A stretch of DNA of 64,000 nucleotides from Brevundimonas bullata (GCF_014207965.1 NZ_JACHLM010000001.1:310001-374000); one strand, 5' to 3'. Shown: positions 27,158 through 36,561, counted from the first letter of the stretch. Notes: generated by a model not told the origin, from the sequence alone. Numbers and translations: made by a program.

Positions 27158-27964
27158 CTAGAGGGCGCCGGTCACCGCCAGACCGATGATGCCGGCCAGG
27201 CCGACCACGATCCGCCACCAGGCGAAGGGGCCGAAGCCGCGCCTGGAGACGAAGTCGAGCAGGAAGCGCACCACCACCAAAGCGGTCAGGAAGGCGGCGA
27301 TAAAGCCCACCGCGATCAGGCCGAAGTCGCTGAAGTCCAGCACGTCGCGGTTCTTGAACAGGTCGTAGAAGACCGCCGCCCCCATGGTCGGCAGGGCCAG
27401 GAAGAAGCTGAACTCCGCCGCCGAGCGCTTGTCCGTGCCCAGCAACAGACCGCCGGCGATGGTGGCGCCCGAACGCGACACGCCCGGAACCATGGCCAGG
27501 CACTGGAACAGGCCGATCAGGAAATAGACGCGGAACGGATAGCGGTCGGCGTCCAGATAGGTGGGCATCTTCTTCAGCCGGTCCAGCCACAGCAGCAGCA
27601 GTCCGCCGACGATCAGGGCGACGCAGACCACCAGAGGCGTCTCGAACAGCACCGTCTTGATGAAGCCGTAGGCCAGGAAGCCGATCACCACGGCGGGGGC
27701 GAAGGCGACCAGCAGGCCGATCAGGAAGCGCCGCGCCTCGGGATCGAAGGGCCAGCGCGTCGCCAGGGTCCACAGGCGCTTGAAATAGACGCTGATGATG
27801 GCCAGCAGGGCGCCCAGCTGGATGACGATCTCGAAGGTCTTGCCGGTGCTCTCGAAGCCGAGGAAATGTCCCAGCAGCAGCAGGTGGCCGGTGGACGACA
27901 CCGGAATGAATTCGGTCAATCCCTCGACCAGACCCAGAAGGATCGCCGTCAGCCAGTCCGCCAT
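27158..27964 (-). CDS. uppP: Undecaprenyl-diphosphatase UppP (BacA)
   Basis: 268 residues from the ATG at 27964 ([11 protein letters not shown]). Integral membrane enzyme that dephosphorylates undecaprenyl pyrophosphate for cell-wall synthesis. Conserved motifs: [19 protein letters not shown] near the N terminus and the [17 protein letters not shown] catalytic loop. A longer in-frame start at 28138 overlaps the divergent CDF gene and gives a poor extension, so I do not use it. Confidence 0.95.
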   Translation of the reverse strand: MADWLTAILLGLVEGLTEFIPVSSTGHLLLLGHFLGFESTGKTFEIVIQLGALLAIISVYFKRLWTLATRWPFDPEARRFLIGLLVAFAPAVVIGFLAYGFIKTVLFETPLVVCVALIVGGLLLLWLDRLKKMPTYLDADRYPFRVYFLIGLFQCLAMVPGVSRSGATIAGGLLLGTDKRSAAEFSFFLALPTMGAAVFYDLFKNRDVLDFSDFGLIAVGFIAAFLTALVVVRFLLDFVSRRGFGPFAWWRIVVGLAGIIGLAVTGAL

Positions 27965-28079
27965 GGAAACTCCGTCTCGACCGGCGGCGGTTCGTCCGCG
28001 CCGGGCACGGTCCTTCCTTAGCGCCCCGGACAAGACGCCGCCATTGGCGGATGCGCGGTTTTGCGCGACAAGGGCGGGG

Positions 28080-29039
28080 ATGACCGCCCCCTCCTCCGCT
28101 CTCGACGACGCCCACGCCACGACCCGCCGGATCACCACCCTGTCGGTGGGGACGGCGACGATCCTGATCGTGATGAAGGCCTTTGCGCTCGGCGCCTCGG
28201 GATCGGTGTCGATCCTGGCGACCCTGGCGGATTCGACGCTGGACCTGATCGCCTCTCTGGCGACCTTCTTCGCCGTACGCTGGGCCGCGGCTCCGGCCGA
28301 TCCCGAGCACCGCTATGGTCATGGCAAGGCCGAGGCTCTGGCCGGTCTGGTGCAGGCGGGCCTGATCTTCGCCTCCGCCGTCTTCATCGGCTGGGAGGCG
28401 GTGCAGCGCATCTTCGACCCTCGCCCCGTCGCGGCGGGCGGCTGGGCGGTCGGCGTGGTCGTCGCCTCAATCGCCGTCACCCTGTGGCTGGTGTGGATGC
28501 AGACCCAGGCGCTGAAGAAGACCGCGTCTCTGGCCGTGGCCGGCGACCGCGCCCACTACGCCGCCGATCTGGCGGCCAATGTGGTGGTGCTGATCGGCGT
28601 GATCTCGGGCGCCTACCTCGGCGCGCCGGGGCTGGACGCGGCGGCGGGTCTGGTCGTGGCGGTCTGGCTGTTCTGGGGCGCGATCACCCTGCTGCGCGAG
28701 TCCGCCGATCACCTGCTGGACCACGCCGGGCCGGAAGAGGCGCGCGTGGCCATCACCGCCGCCGTCCTGGCCGATCCGCGCATCTCGGGCCTGCACCAGC
28801 TGCGCACTCGGATGGCCGGGCAGGTGCTGATGGTGCAGATGCACGTCGATCTGGACCCGACCCTGACTCTGGAGGCCGCCCACGCCATTGTCGTCGAGGC
28901 CGAGCAGCGCATCCAGGCCGCCTTTCCCCACGCCGACATCCTGATCCACGCCGACCCGCGCGGTCGGGCCGAGGTCCACGCCGCCCGCCCGGAGGAAGCC
29001 GTCGAGCCTCTGACGATCCAGTCCGGCCCCTGGTCCTGA
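28080..29039 (+). CDS. Cation diffusion facilitator (metal exporter)
   Basis: 319 residues. CDF transporter with six membrane helices. Metal-binding residues are DSTLD in helix II and [13 protein letters not shown] at the helix III loop. The C-terminal cytoplasmic domain follows ([39 protein letters not shown]) and supplies the dimer-type fold. It probably exports Zn2+, Fe2+ or Mn2+. It is divergent from uppP with ~115 bases between the starts. Confidence 0.92.
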   Translation: MTAPSSALDDAHATTRRITTLSVGTATILIVMKAFALGASGSVSILATLADSTLDLIASLATFFAVRWAAAPADPEHRYGHGKAEALAGLVQAGLIFASAVFIGWEAVQRIFDPRPVAAGGWAVGVVVASIAVTLWLVWMQTQALKKTASLAVAGDRAHYAADLAANVVVLIGVISGAYLGAPGLDAAAGLVVAVWLFWGAITLLRESADHLLDHAGPEEARVAITAAVLADPRISGLHQLRTRMAGQVLMVQMHVDLDPTLTLEAAHAIVVEAEQRIQAAFPHADILIHADPRGRAEVHAARPEEAVEPLTIQSGPWS

Positions 29040-29098
29040 GCCGCGACCGTCCGTCGCGGTAAACGCGGTCTTAACGCGCGGGGCCTATGGATCGAGCA

Positions 29099-29785
29099 AT
29101 GTCCGCCCCCGCCGTCCTCTATCATTTCGCCTTTCACCCCGGCTCGCGCACGGCGCGACTGGCCCTGGGCGAAGCGCGCGTCGAGTTTGGCGAGGAATTG
29201 GTCAAGCCGTGGGAGGACGACTGCCCCGTCATCGACCTCAATCCCTCGGGGATGCCGCCGGTCCTGACCGTGACGGAAAAGGGCAAGACCCTGACCCTGT
29301 GCGAGATCGACGCCATCCTCGGCTGGATCGAGGATCGCTCCAAGGGCGACGTCCTGATGCCCGCCGACATCGCCGAACGGGCCGAGGCGCGGCGCCTGAC
29401 ATCCTGGTTCAACCGTCGCTTCATCGACGAGGTCGACGCCGTCCTGCTGCACGAGCGGATGGAAAAGCCCCTGCTGCGCCTGGGCCCGCCCGAGGCGCGG
29501 ATGCTGCGCGAAGGCCGCGATGCGCTGCGCACCCATCTGGCCATGTTCGAGGCCCTGGCCGCCGGGCGTGAATGGCTGGCCGGGCGTCGGCTCAGCCAGG
29601 CCGATCTGATCGCGGCGGGACACCTGTCGGTACTCGACTATTTCGGCGAGATCACCTGGGCGTCCTATCCGGCGCTGAAGACCTGGTATTCCAAGCTCAA
29701 GTCGCGGCCCTGTTTCCGGCCCCTGCTGACCGACCGTTTCCCCGGCGTGCATCCGGCGACCTGGTACGCCGACCTCGACTTCTGA
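29099..29785 (+). CDS. Glutathione S-transferase family protein
   Basis: 228 residues from the ATG at 29099; ATG 29087 is an alternative that adds four residues. Thioredoxin-like N domain (LYHFAFHPGSRTARLALGE, and NPSGMPPVL) and a helical C domain (RLSQADLIAAGHLSVLDYFG). The N-terminal Ser in the HPGSR position is a plausible catalytic residue. The class and substrate cannot be read from the sequence. It lies 26 bases before queG. Confidence 0.85.
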   Translation: MSAPAVLYHFAFHPGSRTARLALGEARVEFGEELVKPWEDDCPVIDLNPSGMPPVLTVTEKGKTLTLCEIDAILGWIEDRSKGDVLMPADIAERAEARRLTSWFNRRFIDEVDAVLLHERMEKPLLRLGPPEARMLREGRDALRTHLAMFEALAAGREWLAGRRLSQADLIAAGHLSVLDYFGEITWASYPALKTWYSKLKSRPCFRPLLTDRFPGVHPATWYADLDF

Positions 29786-29810
29786 GGCTAACAGGGGCAA
29801 AGGCCCCGTC

Positions 29811-30941
29811 ATGGCGGCCGATCCCCGCATCTTCATCCGACAGCGCGCCGCCGAACTGGGCTTCGGCGTGTGCCGCTTCGCCTCGGCCAGCGAGCCGTGG
29901 AGCGCGGGCGAGAAGCTGGCCCACTTCGTCGAGGCCGGGCGCCACGGCGACATGGGTTGGATGGAGACGACGCTGGAGCGCCGCGCCCACCCGACCGCCA
30001 TGTGGGACGGGGCGAAGACGGCCATCGTCCTGGGCATGAACTACGGCCCCGAGGCCGATCCCCTGCCCGAGTTGGCCGACAAATCAGCGGGCTATATTTC
30101 CGTCTATGCGCGCGGCGACGACTATCACGAGGTGATCAAGGGCCGGCTGAAGATCCTGGCCGGTCAGATGGCGGCCCGTCTTTCCCAATTAGGTCTGGGG
30201 CAAGAGGTCAAGGTCTTCGTCGACACCGCCCCCCTGATGGAAAAGCCCCTGGCCCAGCGCGCCGGTCTGGGCTGGCAGGGCAAGCACACCAATCTGCTGA
30301 GCCGCACCCACGGCAACTGGCTGTTTCTCGGCGTCATCCTGACCGCCGCCGAGATCACGCCGGACGAGGCCGAGACCGAGCATTGTGGGCGCTGCACCGC
30401 CTGTCTGGACGCCTGCCCCACGAACGCTTTCCCCGCGCCCTTCCAGATCGATGCGCGGCGCTGCCTGTCCTATCTGACCATCGAGTTCGCCGACCCTTGG
30501 CCGGTCGAGTTCCGCATCGCGGCGGGGCCGCGAATCTACGGCTGCGACGACTGTCTGGGCGCCTGTCCGTGGAACAAGTTCGCGCAAGGGGCCTCCGAGG
30601 CGCGTCTGCACGCCCGCGACAGCCTGAAGGGGCCGAGGCTGGCCGACCTGCTGGCGCTGGACGATCCGGCGTTCCGCGCCCTGTTCACCAAGAGCCCGGT
30701 CAAGCGCATCGGGCGGGATCGATTCATCCGCAACGTGCTGTATGCGGCGGGGAACTCAGAGGACGCGACGCTGATCGCCCCGGTCGAGGCTCTGCTGGGC
30801 GACCCGGCGCCCGTGGTGCGCGGGGCGGCGGTCTGGGCCCTGTCGCGGCTGGATGGGGAACGGTGGGCGGCGTTGCGCGAGGCGCGGCTGGCGGAGGAAG
30901 AAGACGAAAGCGTCAAAGCCGAATGGTCCTTCTCCCCTTGA
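29811..30941 (+). CDS. queG: Epoxyqueuosine reductase QueG
   Basis: 376 residues. Performs the last step of queuosine synthesis (epoxyqueuosine to queuosine) with cobalamin and two [4Fe-4S] clusters. The double ferredoxin motif is visible: CGRCTACLDACP with the downstream CDDCLGACPWN. A HEAT-like C-terminal end follows. The stop codon and the last few residues (SFSP) come from the first bases of a REP unit, so the C terminus was apparently set by insertion of a repeat. Confidence 0.94.
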   Translation: MAADPRIFIRQRAAELGFGVCRFASASEPWSAGEKLAHFVEAGRHGDMGWMETTLERRAHPTAMWDGAKTAIVLGMNYGPEADPLPELADKSAGYISVYARGDDYHEVIKGRLKILAGQMAARLSQLGLGQEVKVFVDTAPLMEKPLAQRAGLGWQGKHTNLLSRTHGNWLFLGVILTAAEITPDEAETEHCGRCTACLDACPTNAFPAPFQIDARRCLSYLTIEFADPWPVEFRIAAGPRIYGCDDCLGACPWNKFAQGASEARLHARDSLKGPRLADLLALDDPAFRALFTKSPVKRIGRDRFIRNVLYAAGNSEDATLIAPVEALLGDPAPVVRGAAVWALSRLDGERWAALREARLAEEEDESVKAEWSFSP

Positions 30942-31099
30942 GGGAGAAGGTGGGCGCCGAAGGCGCTCGGATGAGGGGTGTGAGCACTGCCTTCACGGAG
31001 GAGAGGCGCTGACGTTGAGCCTGACTATCAAGCGGCGCCGTCGTCACCCCTCATCCGTTATGCTGCGCATGACACCTTCTCCCTCAAGGGGAGAAGGGT
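30928..31099. repeat. REP pair (REPIN-like) between queG and FKBP
   Basis: The left unit starts CCTTCTCCCCTTGAGGGAGAAGG and continues to GATGAGGGGTG. The right unit is its inverse, CACCCCTCATCC to CCTTCTCCCTCAAGGGGAGAAGG. The queG stop TGA falls inside the left hairpin. Confidence 0.85.
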
Positions 31100-31101
31100 C
31101 T

Positions 31102-31644
31102 TTAGACGTCGGCGGAGCCCACGCCGCGACCGCCGCCGGGGACCGGGGCCACGTCCAAAAGCTTCAGCCGGAAGACCAGGACGGCGTTGCCAGGGATCGC
31201 CGGCGGGCCGCCCGCCTCGCCGTAACCCAGTTCCGGCGGGACATAGAGCAGCCACTCGTCGCCGGGCTTCATCAGTTGCAAGGCCTCGGTCCAGCCGGGC
31301 ACGACCTGTTCGGGGCTGAAGACGGCGGGCGAGCCGCGTTTGAACGAGCTGTCGAAGACCGTGCCGTCGGTCAGGCTGCCTTCGTAGTCGACGCGCGCCA
31401 GATCGTTGCGGTCGGGACGGACGCCGCCCGCCGGGCCGCTGGCGACCACCTTGTATTGCAGGCCCGACGGCAGGGTCTGCACCCCTTCCGCCGCGGCGTT
31501 GGTCTTCATGAAGGCGGCGGCGGCCTCGGCGTTCTTGGCCAGGTCCTCGCCAGACATGGCGGGCTGGCGGTTGCAGGCGGCCGTAGCCAGCAGGGCGGCC
31601 GCGGACGCCGCGACCAAAACGGGCTTAGCCCATGCGAAGTTCAT
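31102..31644 (-). CDS. FKBP-type peptidyl-prolyl isomerase, lipoprotein
   Basis: 180 residues from the ATG at 31644. Residues 1-~23 form a lipoprotein signal with ATAAC as the lipobox. The FKBP domain shows VDYEGSLTDGTVFDSSFKRG, PAVFSPEQVVPGWTEALQLM, GDEWLLYVPPELGYGE and a C-terminal AVLVFRLKLLDV. It probably acts as a periplasmic folding catalyst. It overlaps the ilvA stop by 20 bases, so it is likely coexpressed with ilvA. Confidence 0.92.
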   Translation of the reverse strand: MNFAWAKPVLVAASAAALLATAACNRQPAMSGEDLAKNAEAAAAFMKTNAAAEGVQTLPSGLQYKVVASGPAGGVRPDRNDLARVDYEGSLTDGTVFDSSFKRGSPAVFSPEQVVPGWTEALQLMKPGDEWLLYVPPELGYGEAGGPPAIPGNAVLVFRLKLLDVAPVPGGGRGVGSADV

Positions 31645-32827
31645 AGCCACGTTCCTTAAGCGCTTCGCCGATTTCCTCGGCATGTCTGGCGTCGCGGGTC
31701 TCGACCATGATGTCGAACTCCGCGCCCTTGGCCGGCACGTCCAGCGCCAGCCGGTTGTGCACGACGTCGATGATGTTGCCGCCCAGACCGCCGATCACGG
31801 CGGCCATGGCCGACAGCATGCCCGGGCGGTCGTCGCCCAGGATGCGATAGACGATCAGCCGCTTTTCGCGAACCATTTCGCGGTTCAGCACCACGGCCAG
31901 CATGCGCGCGTCGATGTTGCCGCCGGTCAGCTCGACGCCGACCTTCATGCCCTTAAAGCGTTCGGGATTGGCCAGGATGGCGGCCAGACCGCCGGCCCCG
32001 GCGCCCTCGGCCACCGTCTTCTCCAGCGTCGCCAGCAGGGCCACGCCTTTCTCGAAGTCGGCCTCCTCGCAGACGAAGATCTCGTCGATCAGGCTGTCGG
32101 CCAGGGCGAAGGGGATTTCCCCCACGGCCTTGATGGCGATGCCCTCGGCGATCGTTTGCCCGCTGCACTTGGCCGGCTCGCCGCGACGACGGGCGGTGAA
32201 GGAGGGATAGCGGGCGGCCTCAACGCCGAAGATCTTGATGTCGGGCTTGATGGCCTTGGCGGCGATGGCGCTGCCGGCGATCAGTCCGCCACCGCCGATG
32301 GGGATGATCAGGGCGTCCAGATCGGGCGCGTCCTCGATGAACTCCAGGCCGCAGACCCCCTGGCCCGCGACGATGCCCTCGTCGTCGAAGGCCGAGACGA
32401 AGACATAGCCATGCTCGACCTGAAGCCGCTTGGCCTCCTCGGTCGAGGCGGAAAAATCGAGGCCGTGGATGACGACATTGGCGCCGTGGGCGCGGGTGCC
32501 GTCCACCTTCACGAAGGGGGTGCCCTCGGGCATGACGATGGTCACCGGCACGCCGAGGCGGCCGCCGTGATAGGCCAGGGCCTGGGCGTGGTTGCCCGCC
32601 GAGGCGGCGACCACGCCGCGCTTCATCTCGTCCGGCGTCAATTGCAGCAGCCGGTTCAGGGCGCCGCGCTCCTTGAAGCTGCCGGTGAAGTGCAGGTTGT
32701 CGAACTTGATCCAGATCTCGGCGCCGGTCAGCAGCGACAGGCGACGGGAATGGCGGACGGGCGTGCGGTCGACCTGACCGGCGATACGCTGCTGCGCCGC
32801 GCGGATGTCGTCGATGGTGACGGTCAT
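31625..32827 (-). CDS. ilvA: Threonine ammonia-lyase (biosynthetic-type with ACT domain)
   Basis: 400 residues from the ATG at 32827 (MTVTIDDIRAAQ). PLP-dependent deamination of threonine to 2-oxobutyrate, the first step to isoleucine. The PLP lysine lies in FTGSFKERGAL, and SAGNHAQALAYHG and PIGGGGLIAG hold the phosphate and substrate. An ACT-like regulatory segment closes the protein (IVYRILGDDRPGMLSAMAAVIGG). A single ACT copy fits the shorter alphaproteobacterial forms. Confidence 0.93.
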   Translation of the reverse strand: MTVTIDDIRAAQQRIAGQVDRTPVRHSRRLSLLTGAEIWIKFDNLHFTGSFKERGALNRLLQLTPDEMKRGVVAASAGNHAQALAYHGGRLGVPVTIVMPEGTPFVKVDGTRAHGANVVIHGLDFSASTEEAKRLQVEHGYVFVSAFDDEGIVAGQGVCGLEFIEDAPDLDALIIPIGGGGLIAGSAIAAKAIKPDIKIFGVEAARYPSFTARRRGEPAKCSGQTIAEGIAIKAVGEIPFALADSLIDEIFVCEEADFEKGVALLATLEKTVAEGAGAGGLAAILANPERFKGMKVGVELTGGNIDARMLAVVLNREMVREKRLIVYRILGDDRPGMLSAMAAVIGGLGGNIIDVVHNRLALDVPAKGAEFDIMVETRDARHAEEIGEALKERGYELRMG

Positions 32828-32973
32828 GAAGTCCCTGAAAACGTTTCTCGGCCGGTCTCTGCGCCCGGTCTCCGGCGCTCTTGTGGCGCAGGCCGCGACG
32901 GCGGGCAACCTTGACTCATCGCATCATGGGGGGCCATGCCGGTAGCGCTTGAAACGAGTTTCGGAGCCCCTTC

Positions 32974-33495
32974 ATGTCGAACCGCCGCCCTTCCCTCGCC
33001 CTCGCCGCCGTCCTCGCGGGCGGGCTGGCGCTCAGCGCCTGCGCCACCACGCCCATGGGCGGCGGGATCAGCGCCGGCTCGACCGAGTTTAGCGCCGACG
33101 CCTTCGCCTGGTCGACCCGGTCTGGTCAGGCCTCGATCGAGGGCCGCGTCGCCTTCGCCCAGGACGGCAAGACCTTCAACTGCGTCGGCAACGTCGGCCT
33201 GATCCCCGACACCGGCTACACCCGCGCCCGGATGCAGCGCCTCTACGGCTCGACCGAGCGCGCCGCCGTGCCCGCCGCCGTGGTCCGCACCCGCTCAGCC
33301 GGCGAACAAGGCGCCGACTACCGCTCCTATGAGCGCGCCCAGCCCTGCGCCGGGGGCGCCTTCCGCTTCACCGGCCTGCCCGACGGCAGTTGGTTCCTGA
33401 TCTCGCCGGTCAAGGCCGGAGACGACATCGTGGTGCTGATGAAACGCGTCCAGACGCGCGGCGGGCGGATGATCAGCGTCACCCTCGGAAGTTGA
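32974..33495 (+). CDS. Lipoprotein, hypothetical
   Basis: 173 residues. Clear lipoprotein signal with the LSAC lipobox (Cys23). The mature protein has a Cys pair-like spacing (FNCVGNVG and QPCAGGAFRFTGLP) but no recognised domain. It is divergent from ilvA with ~145 bases between starts. GGAG 8 bases before the ATG supports the start. Confidence 0.75.
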   Translation: MSNRRPSLALAAVLAGGLALSACATTPMGGGISAGSTEFSADAFAWSTRSGQASIEGRVAFAQDGKTFNCVGNVGLIPDTGYTRARMQRLYGSTERAAVPAAVVRTRSAGEQGADYRSYERAQPCAGGAFRFTGLPDGSWFLISPVKAGDDIVVLMKRVQTRGGRMISVTLGS

Positions 33496-33585
33496 ACGGC
33501 GCCGAGGACCGGCGTTCGCCATCCTTTGGCCTTATGGGACCGCTCTCTGAACTGATCCATTTTCGGACAGTCGGGGAGCGCGTTC

Positions 33586-33849
33586 TTGTCCCAACATAAT
33601 ATCACGGGTTCCGAAGCCTTCACCAAGGGCCCCTTCGTCATCATTCGGGCCGTCAAATCCGGCGGTTTCCGTCGGCGTCGCTCGCGCTCAATCGCCACCT
33701 ATGTCGTCGTGGCGGTTCTGGCGCTGTCGGCTGGCGCAGCTGTGGCTGCGTTCGCCCTCGGCCCCCTGCTGGTTCAGGCGAATCCCGCCGCCGGAGCACA
33801 GGCGGACGCGACGTCAGCGCCCGCCGGCCCCACACCGCCGGTCGCCTGA
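33586..33849 (+). CDS. Small membrane protein, TTG start, 87 aa
   Basis: Begins at a TTG with GGGGAG 7 bases upstream. It has a basic N-terminal segment (RRRRSRS), one membrane helix (ATYVVVAVLALSAGAAVAAFALG) and a Pro/Ala tail. No family recognised. Low confidence because of the rare start and short length. Confidence 0.4.
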   Translation: MSQHNITGSEAFTKGPFVIIRAVKSGGFRRRRSRSIATYVVVAVLALSAGAAVAAFALGPLLVQANPAAGAQADATSAPAGPTPPVA

Positions 33850-33860
33850 GCGCCGGGTCC

Positions 33861-34529
33861 CTAGGGACCGACGAAGCTGAGCGCCTCGGCGAACAACTCG
33901 CCGCGGCTGCGCACCCCCAGCTTCTGATAGGCGTGCTTCAGATGGGTGCGCAGGGTCTCGATCGAGATGTCGAGCGCCTGGGCGATCCGGCCCGTCTCCG
34001 CGCCCGCCAGCAGCATCTCGATGATCCGTCCCTCGGACGGGGTCAGAAGATGGTTCTCGATCAGGGCCTGAAAGCGGATCTCGCTTCGGGCCCTCTGCAG
34101 GGTCAGGCCGATCAGGGCGTTCGGCGGCGCGCAGACCTCGCGCGCCCAGGCCACCCAGTGGCGCCCGCCTTCGCCCGGCACGACCGCGCAACCCGCCTCC
34201 TCGGGGCGGGCCGCAGCGACCAGACTGCTGATGATGGGCGAGCGCGGCGCCAGTCGTCCGTCGCAGATGTCGAAAGCCTCCCCGTCATCACGCAAGGCGC
34301 GCGCCGCCTCGTTCATCCACAGAACCTCCAGATCGCGCGTCACGATCAGGCGCGCGCGACGTTCGCCGTCGACCCAGTTGGCCAGAGCCCGCGCGCACAC
34401 CGCCCCGGGATCCATCGCGTCGGTGGATGCCGGCCGGCGTCGATCACGCGACCGACGGTCGACCGAAAACCAGAAAGGCTCCTGGGGCGCGCTGGACGCG
34501 CGATCGACTTCAACAGAACCCTGGCTCAC
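33861..34529 (-). CDS. LuxR-family regulator with C-terminal HTH
   Basis: 222 residues from a GTG at 34529, which has TTGGAG at a good distance upstream; ATG 34415 is an alternative. Residues ~50-140 form an unassigned sensor (PAS-like opening ARLIVTRDLEVLWMNEAA). The last ~65 residues are a LuxR HTH (LTPSEGRIIEMLLAGAETGRI and ISIETLRTHLKHAYQKLGVRS). The regulated genes are unknown. The upstream DNA is AT-rich. Confidence 0.87.
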   Translation of the reverse strand: MSQGSVEVDRASSAPQEPFWFSVDRRSRDRRRPASTDAMDPGAVCARALANWVDGERRARLIVTRDLEVLWMNEAARALRDDGEAFDICDGRLAPRSPIISSLVAAARPEEAGCAVVPGEGGRHWVAWAREVCAPPNALIGLTLQRARSEIRFQALIENHLLTPSEGRIIEMLLAGAETGRIAQALDISIETLRTHLKHAYQKLGVRSRGELFAEALSFVGP

Positions 34530-35202
34530 ACCGAAACTCCAAGTTCTGGCCGCCCCCGTCCGACCGGTTGTTGCACCACCGCTTCACACAACGCCACAAT
34601 CTCGACGAATTCCACCATACCTCAAAATATTCCTGACAACACCCCACAGATTGGTGATACCCAAGACCACATCTTGGCTTTAGGTTTACAGAAATTATCC
34701 CGCTCGTTTCTTTAATTATCTTCAAAGTCGTAGAGCAACAAAGAACAAGGCAAGCTTGAATCAACGAAGCTAAGTGAAATCCTTATTACTAATGAAAGGT
34801 TAATAGTAGCCACTGTCAATTAGAACGGCCTTCGCCCCGACCATGGGACAGCCCTACAGGCAGAGGCCCATTTCGCGGCGGCGACAGGAAGATTTCACTT
34901 TAGCCGGTCACAATTCGCGCGCTCAGCCCTGCCTGACGCGCCCTGAACCTTGCTGCGCCGATCGCCACCACCGCGTCTGCGGGATTGTCGCATCAACGGG
35001 CGGGCCGGGCGCCGGCGACTTGTCGCCGCCGCTCAAAAACAGGCGCTTCGGCGCGACGGCCTCACGCGGAATTGCACGCCCCCCAGCGTTCCGCACGACC
35101 GGAGTCGTCGCCGAAGCGCCAGGCCTGCGCACCGGCCCATGAGATGGCGGGAATGACAATCGGGAAACGCGGAATAAGCTGACCTGAAAATCAGCTAGGT
35201 GC
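34530..35202. other. AT-rich intergenic island, no gene seen
   Basis: About 670 bases lie between the LuxR start and tRNA-Gly. The stretch 34600-34830 is clearly richer in A and T than the rest (for example TTTCTTTAATTATCTTC and CCTTATTACTAATG). No open frame there has codon usage like its neighbours. A perfect TTGACA (minus strand, 34814-34819) could be a distant promoter element for the LuxR gene. The rest, 34840-35200, returns to high GC and holds no supported gene. Confidence 0.55.
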
Positions 35203-35277
35203 TGGAGCGGCCGATGGGAATCGAACCCACGACATTCAGCTTGGGAAGCTGACGTTCTACCTCTGAACTACGGCCGC
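35203..35277 (-). tRNA. tRNA-Gly (CCC anticodon)
   Basis: On the minus strand the acceptor GCGGCCG pairs with CGGCCGC, followed by TCCA at the 3' end. The anticodon stem TCAGC-TTCCCAA-GCTGA gives CCC. The D arm (TTCAGAGGTAGAA) and T arm (GTGGGTTCGATTCCCAT) are complete. Confidence 0.96.
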
Positions 35278-35312
35278 GCTGGGGGCGAACCATAGAGGGC
35301 GGGGCTGAAAAG

Positions 35313-35336
35313 AAAAGGCCCGGCGCGGGGCCGGGC
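35313..35336 (-). terminator. Terminator after the TraB/GumN gene
   Basis: On the minus strand AAGGCCCGGC and GCCGGGCCTT form a stem followed by TTCTTTTC. It lies 30 bases after the stop of the minus-strand gene. Confidence 0.85.
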
Positions 35337-35364
35337 CTTGGGAAAATCGGCTCGGGGCCGGGTC

Positions 35365-36309
35365 TCAGTTGCGGATGCGTTCAACCTTGACGCCTCGCTG
35401 CTCAAGCTTGGCCTGGACGCTGTCGTCTCCGGCCAGATGCCCGGCGCCGACCGAGATGAAGGCCGTGCCAGACCCGGCCAACAGGGTCTGGATCTGATCG
35501 GCCCAGTTCTCGTTCCGGCGGGTGAGCATGACCGCGTACATTTCGGGAGATTCCGCCTTCATCTCCTGGCCGATCAAGACATCCAGCCCATCAAGGTCGC
35601 CGGTCGCCCAGGCGCTGACCATGCGGCCGAGGAAGGCGTCGGCCTGGTCAAATTCCTTGAGGCCCGAACGCAGCATGGCCAACTGGGCGTCCTCGGACAT
35701 GTCGGCGATGAAGCCGATCTGCTGGGGTGCGGTCTCGAAGCCCTTGATCGGCTTGCCGGTGGCGGCGGCGCGGGCGTGCAGGATCTGATCGCCGCCGTTG
35801 GCCGCGACGTAGCCGGCCTTCTGGATCGAGGCGAGCGCCAGTTGCAGGCTGGCCAGCCAGGGGCGCAGAGGGTCCAGTTGCGCCGCCGTCGCGCCGACGG
35901 TGCGGGCGGCGGCGTCGAGATCGGCCATCTCTTCGGCAGTCAGCAGACTGGACAGGGGGCGGTCGGGCGAGACGCCCTTGGCCTGGATCAGCGGCATGAC
36001 GCCCGTCTGGTCGTTGAGGTCGGCGATCTCGAACCAGTACTCGTCGGCGCTGGCGAAGGCCTGGTCCACGCGGGCCGTGCCCCAGGGCGTCTCAGGCTTC
36101 AAAACATGGACCGTGCCGAACAGATAGATGGTGGAATCCGCGTCCTTCACCACCCACAGGCCGGGGCCTGAACCTTGCGGCGCTGCGGTGACGGCGACGG
36201 GCGCTGCAGGCGCCTGGGCCATGGCGGACGGCGCCAGCAGCAGGGCCGACAGGGCGGCGCCGACCGCCAAGGTCGATCGAAGGCCGGCGGTCAGTTGAGC
36301 GAAACGCAT
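35365..36309 (-). CDS. TraB/GumN-family protein, exported
   Basis: 314 residues with a signal peptide (1-32, cleavage after AMAQ). The TraB/GumN signature is present: IYLFGTVHVLKPETPWG near residue 60, and the C-terminal pair LTRRNENWADQIQTLL and VGAGHLAGDDSVQAKLEQRGVKVERI. The Tiki/TraB fold includes metal-dependent peptidases, with the GTVH and GAGH motifs holding the active residues. Single gene with its own terminator. Confidence 0.9.
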   Translation of the reverse strand: MRFAQLTAGLRSTLAVGAALSALLLAPSAMAQAPAAPVAVTAAPQGSGPGLWVVKDADSTIYLFGTVHVLKPETPWGTARVDQAFASADEYWFEIADLNDQTGVMPLIQAKGVSPDRPLSSLLTAEEMADLDAAARTVGATAAQLDPLRPWLASLQLALASIQKAGYVAANGGDQILHARAAATGKPIKGFETAPQQIGFIADMSEDAQLAMLRSGLKEFDQADAFLGRMVSAWATGDLDGLDVLIGQEMKAESPEMYAVMLTRRNENWADQIQTLLAGSGTAFISVGAGHLAGDDSVQAKLEQRGVKVERIRN

Positions 36310-36356
36310 GGCGGACGTCCTTTCAAGGCAGGGGATCGAGCGAGCGGCCTCGGCCG

Positions 36357-36551
36357 CTACTCCTCGTCCGAGAAGATGGATTCGATCGGCATCTGGAACA
36401 GGCGCGCGATCTTGAAGGCCAGCGGCAGGGAGGGGTCGTAGCGACCGGTCTCCAGCGCATTGACGGTCTGGCGCGAGACGCCGAGCTCCGTGGCCAAGTG
36501 GGCCTGGCTCCAGTCGCGCTCGGCGCGCAGGACCTTGAGACGGTTGTTCAT
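36357..36551 (-). CDS. XRE-family HTH regulator, 64 aa
   Basis: A short single-domain HTH: LKVLRAERDWSQAHLATELG, VSRQTVNALETGRYDPSL, then RLFQMPIESIFSDEE. It lies 10 bases after the end of a membrane-protein gene on the same strand, a common pairing of a small Cro/C1-type regulator with a membrane protein of unknown function. It probably regulates that gene. Confidence 0.9.
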   Translation of the reverse strand: MNNRLKVLRAERDWSQAHLATELGVSRQTVNALETGRYDPSLPLAFKIARLFQMPIESIFSDEE

Positions 36552-36561
36552 GCCGCGCCCC

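Noticed and set aside
27158..28138. Longer uppP start at 28138.
   Set aside because: It would overlap the start region of the divergent CDF gene and add a non-conserved leader; the ATG at 27964 gives the normal protein.
34510..34764. A minus-strand frame rich in Cys, Trp and Arg in the AT-rich region.
   Set aside because: It overlaps the LuxR start, and the amino-acid composition is unlike any real protein.
34843..35142. A plus-strand open frame of 99 codons before tRNA-Gly.
   Set aside because: No ribosome site, no family, and Arg/Pro-rich translation typical of non-coding GC-rich sequence.
35178..35196. AGCTGA-N7-TCAGCT hairpin next to tRNA-Gly.
   Set aside because: It has no T-run on the tRNA strand, and is too weak to call a terminator.
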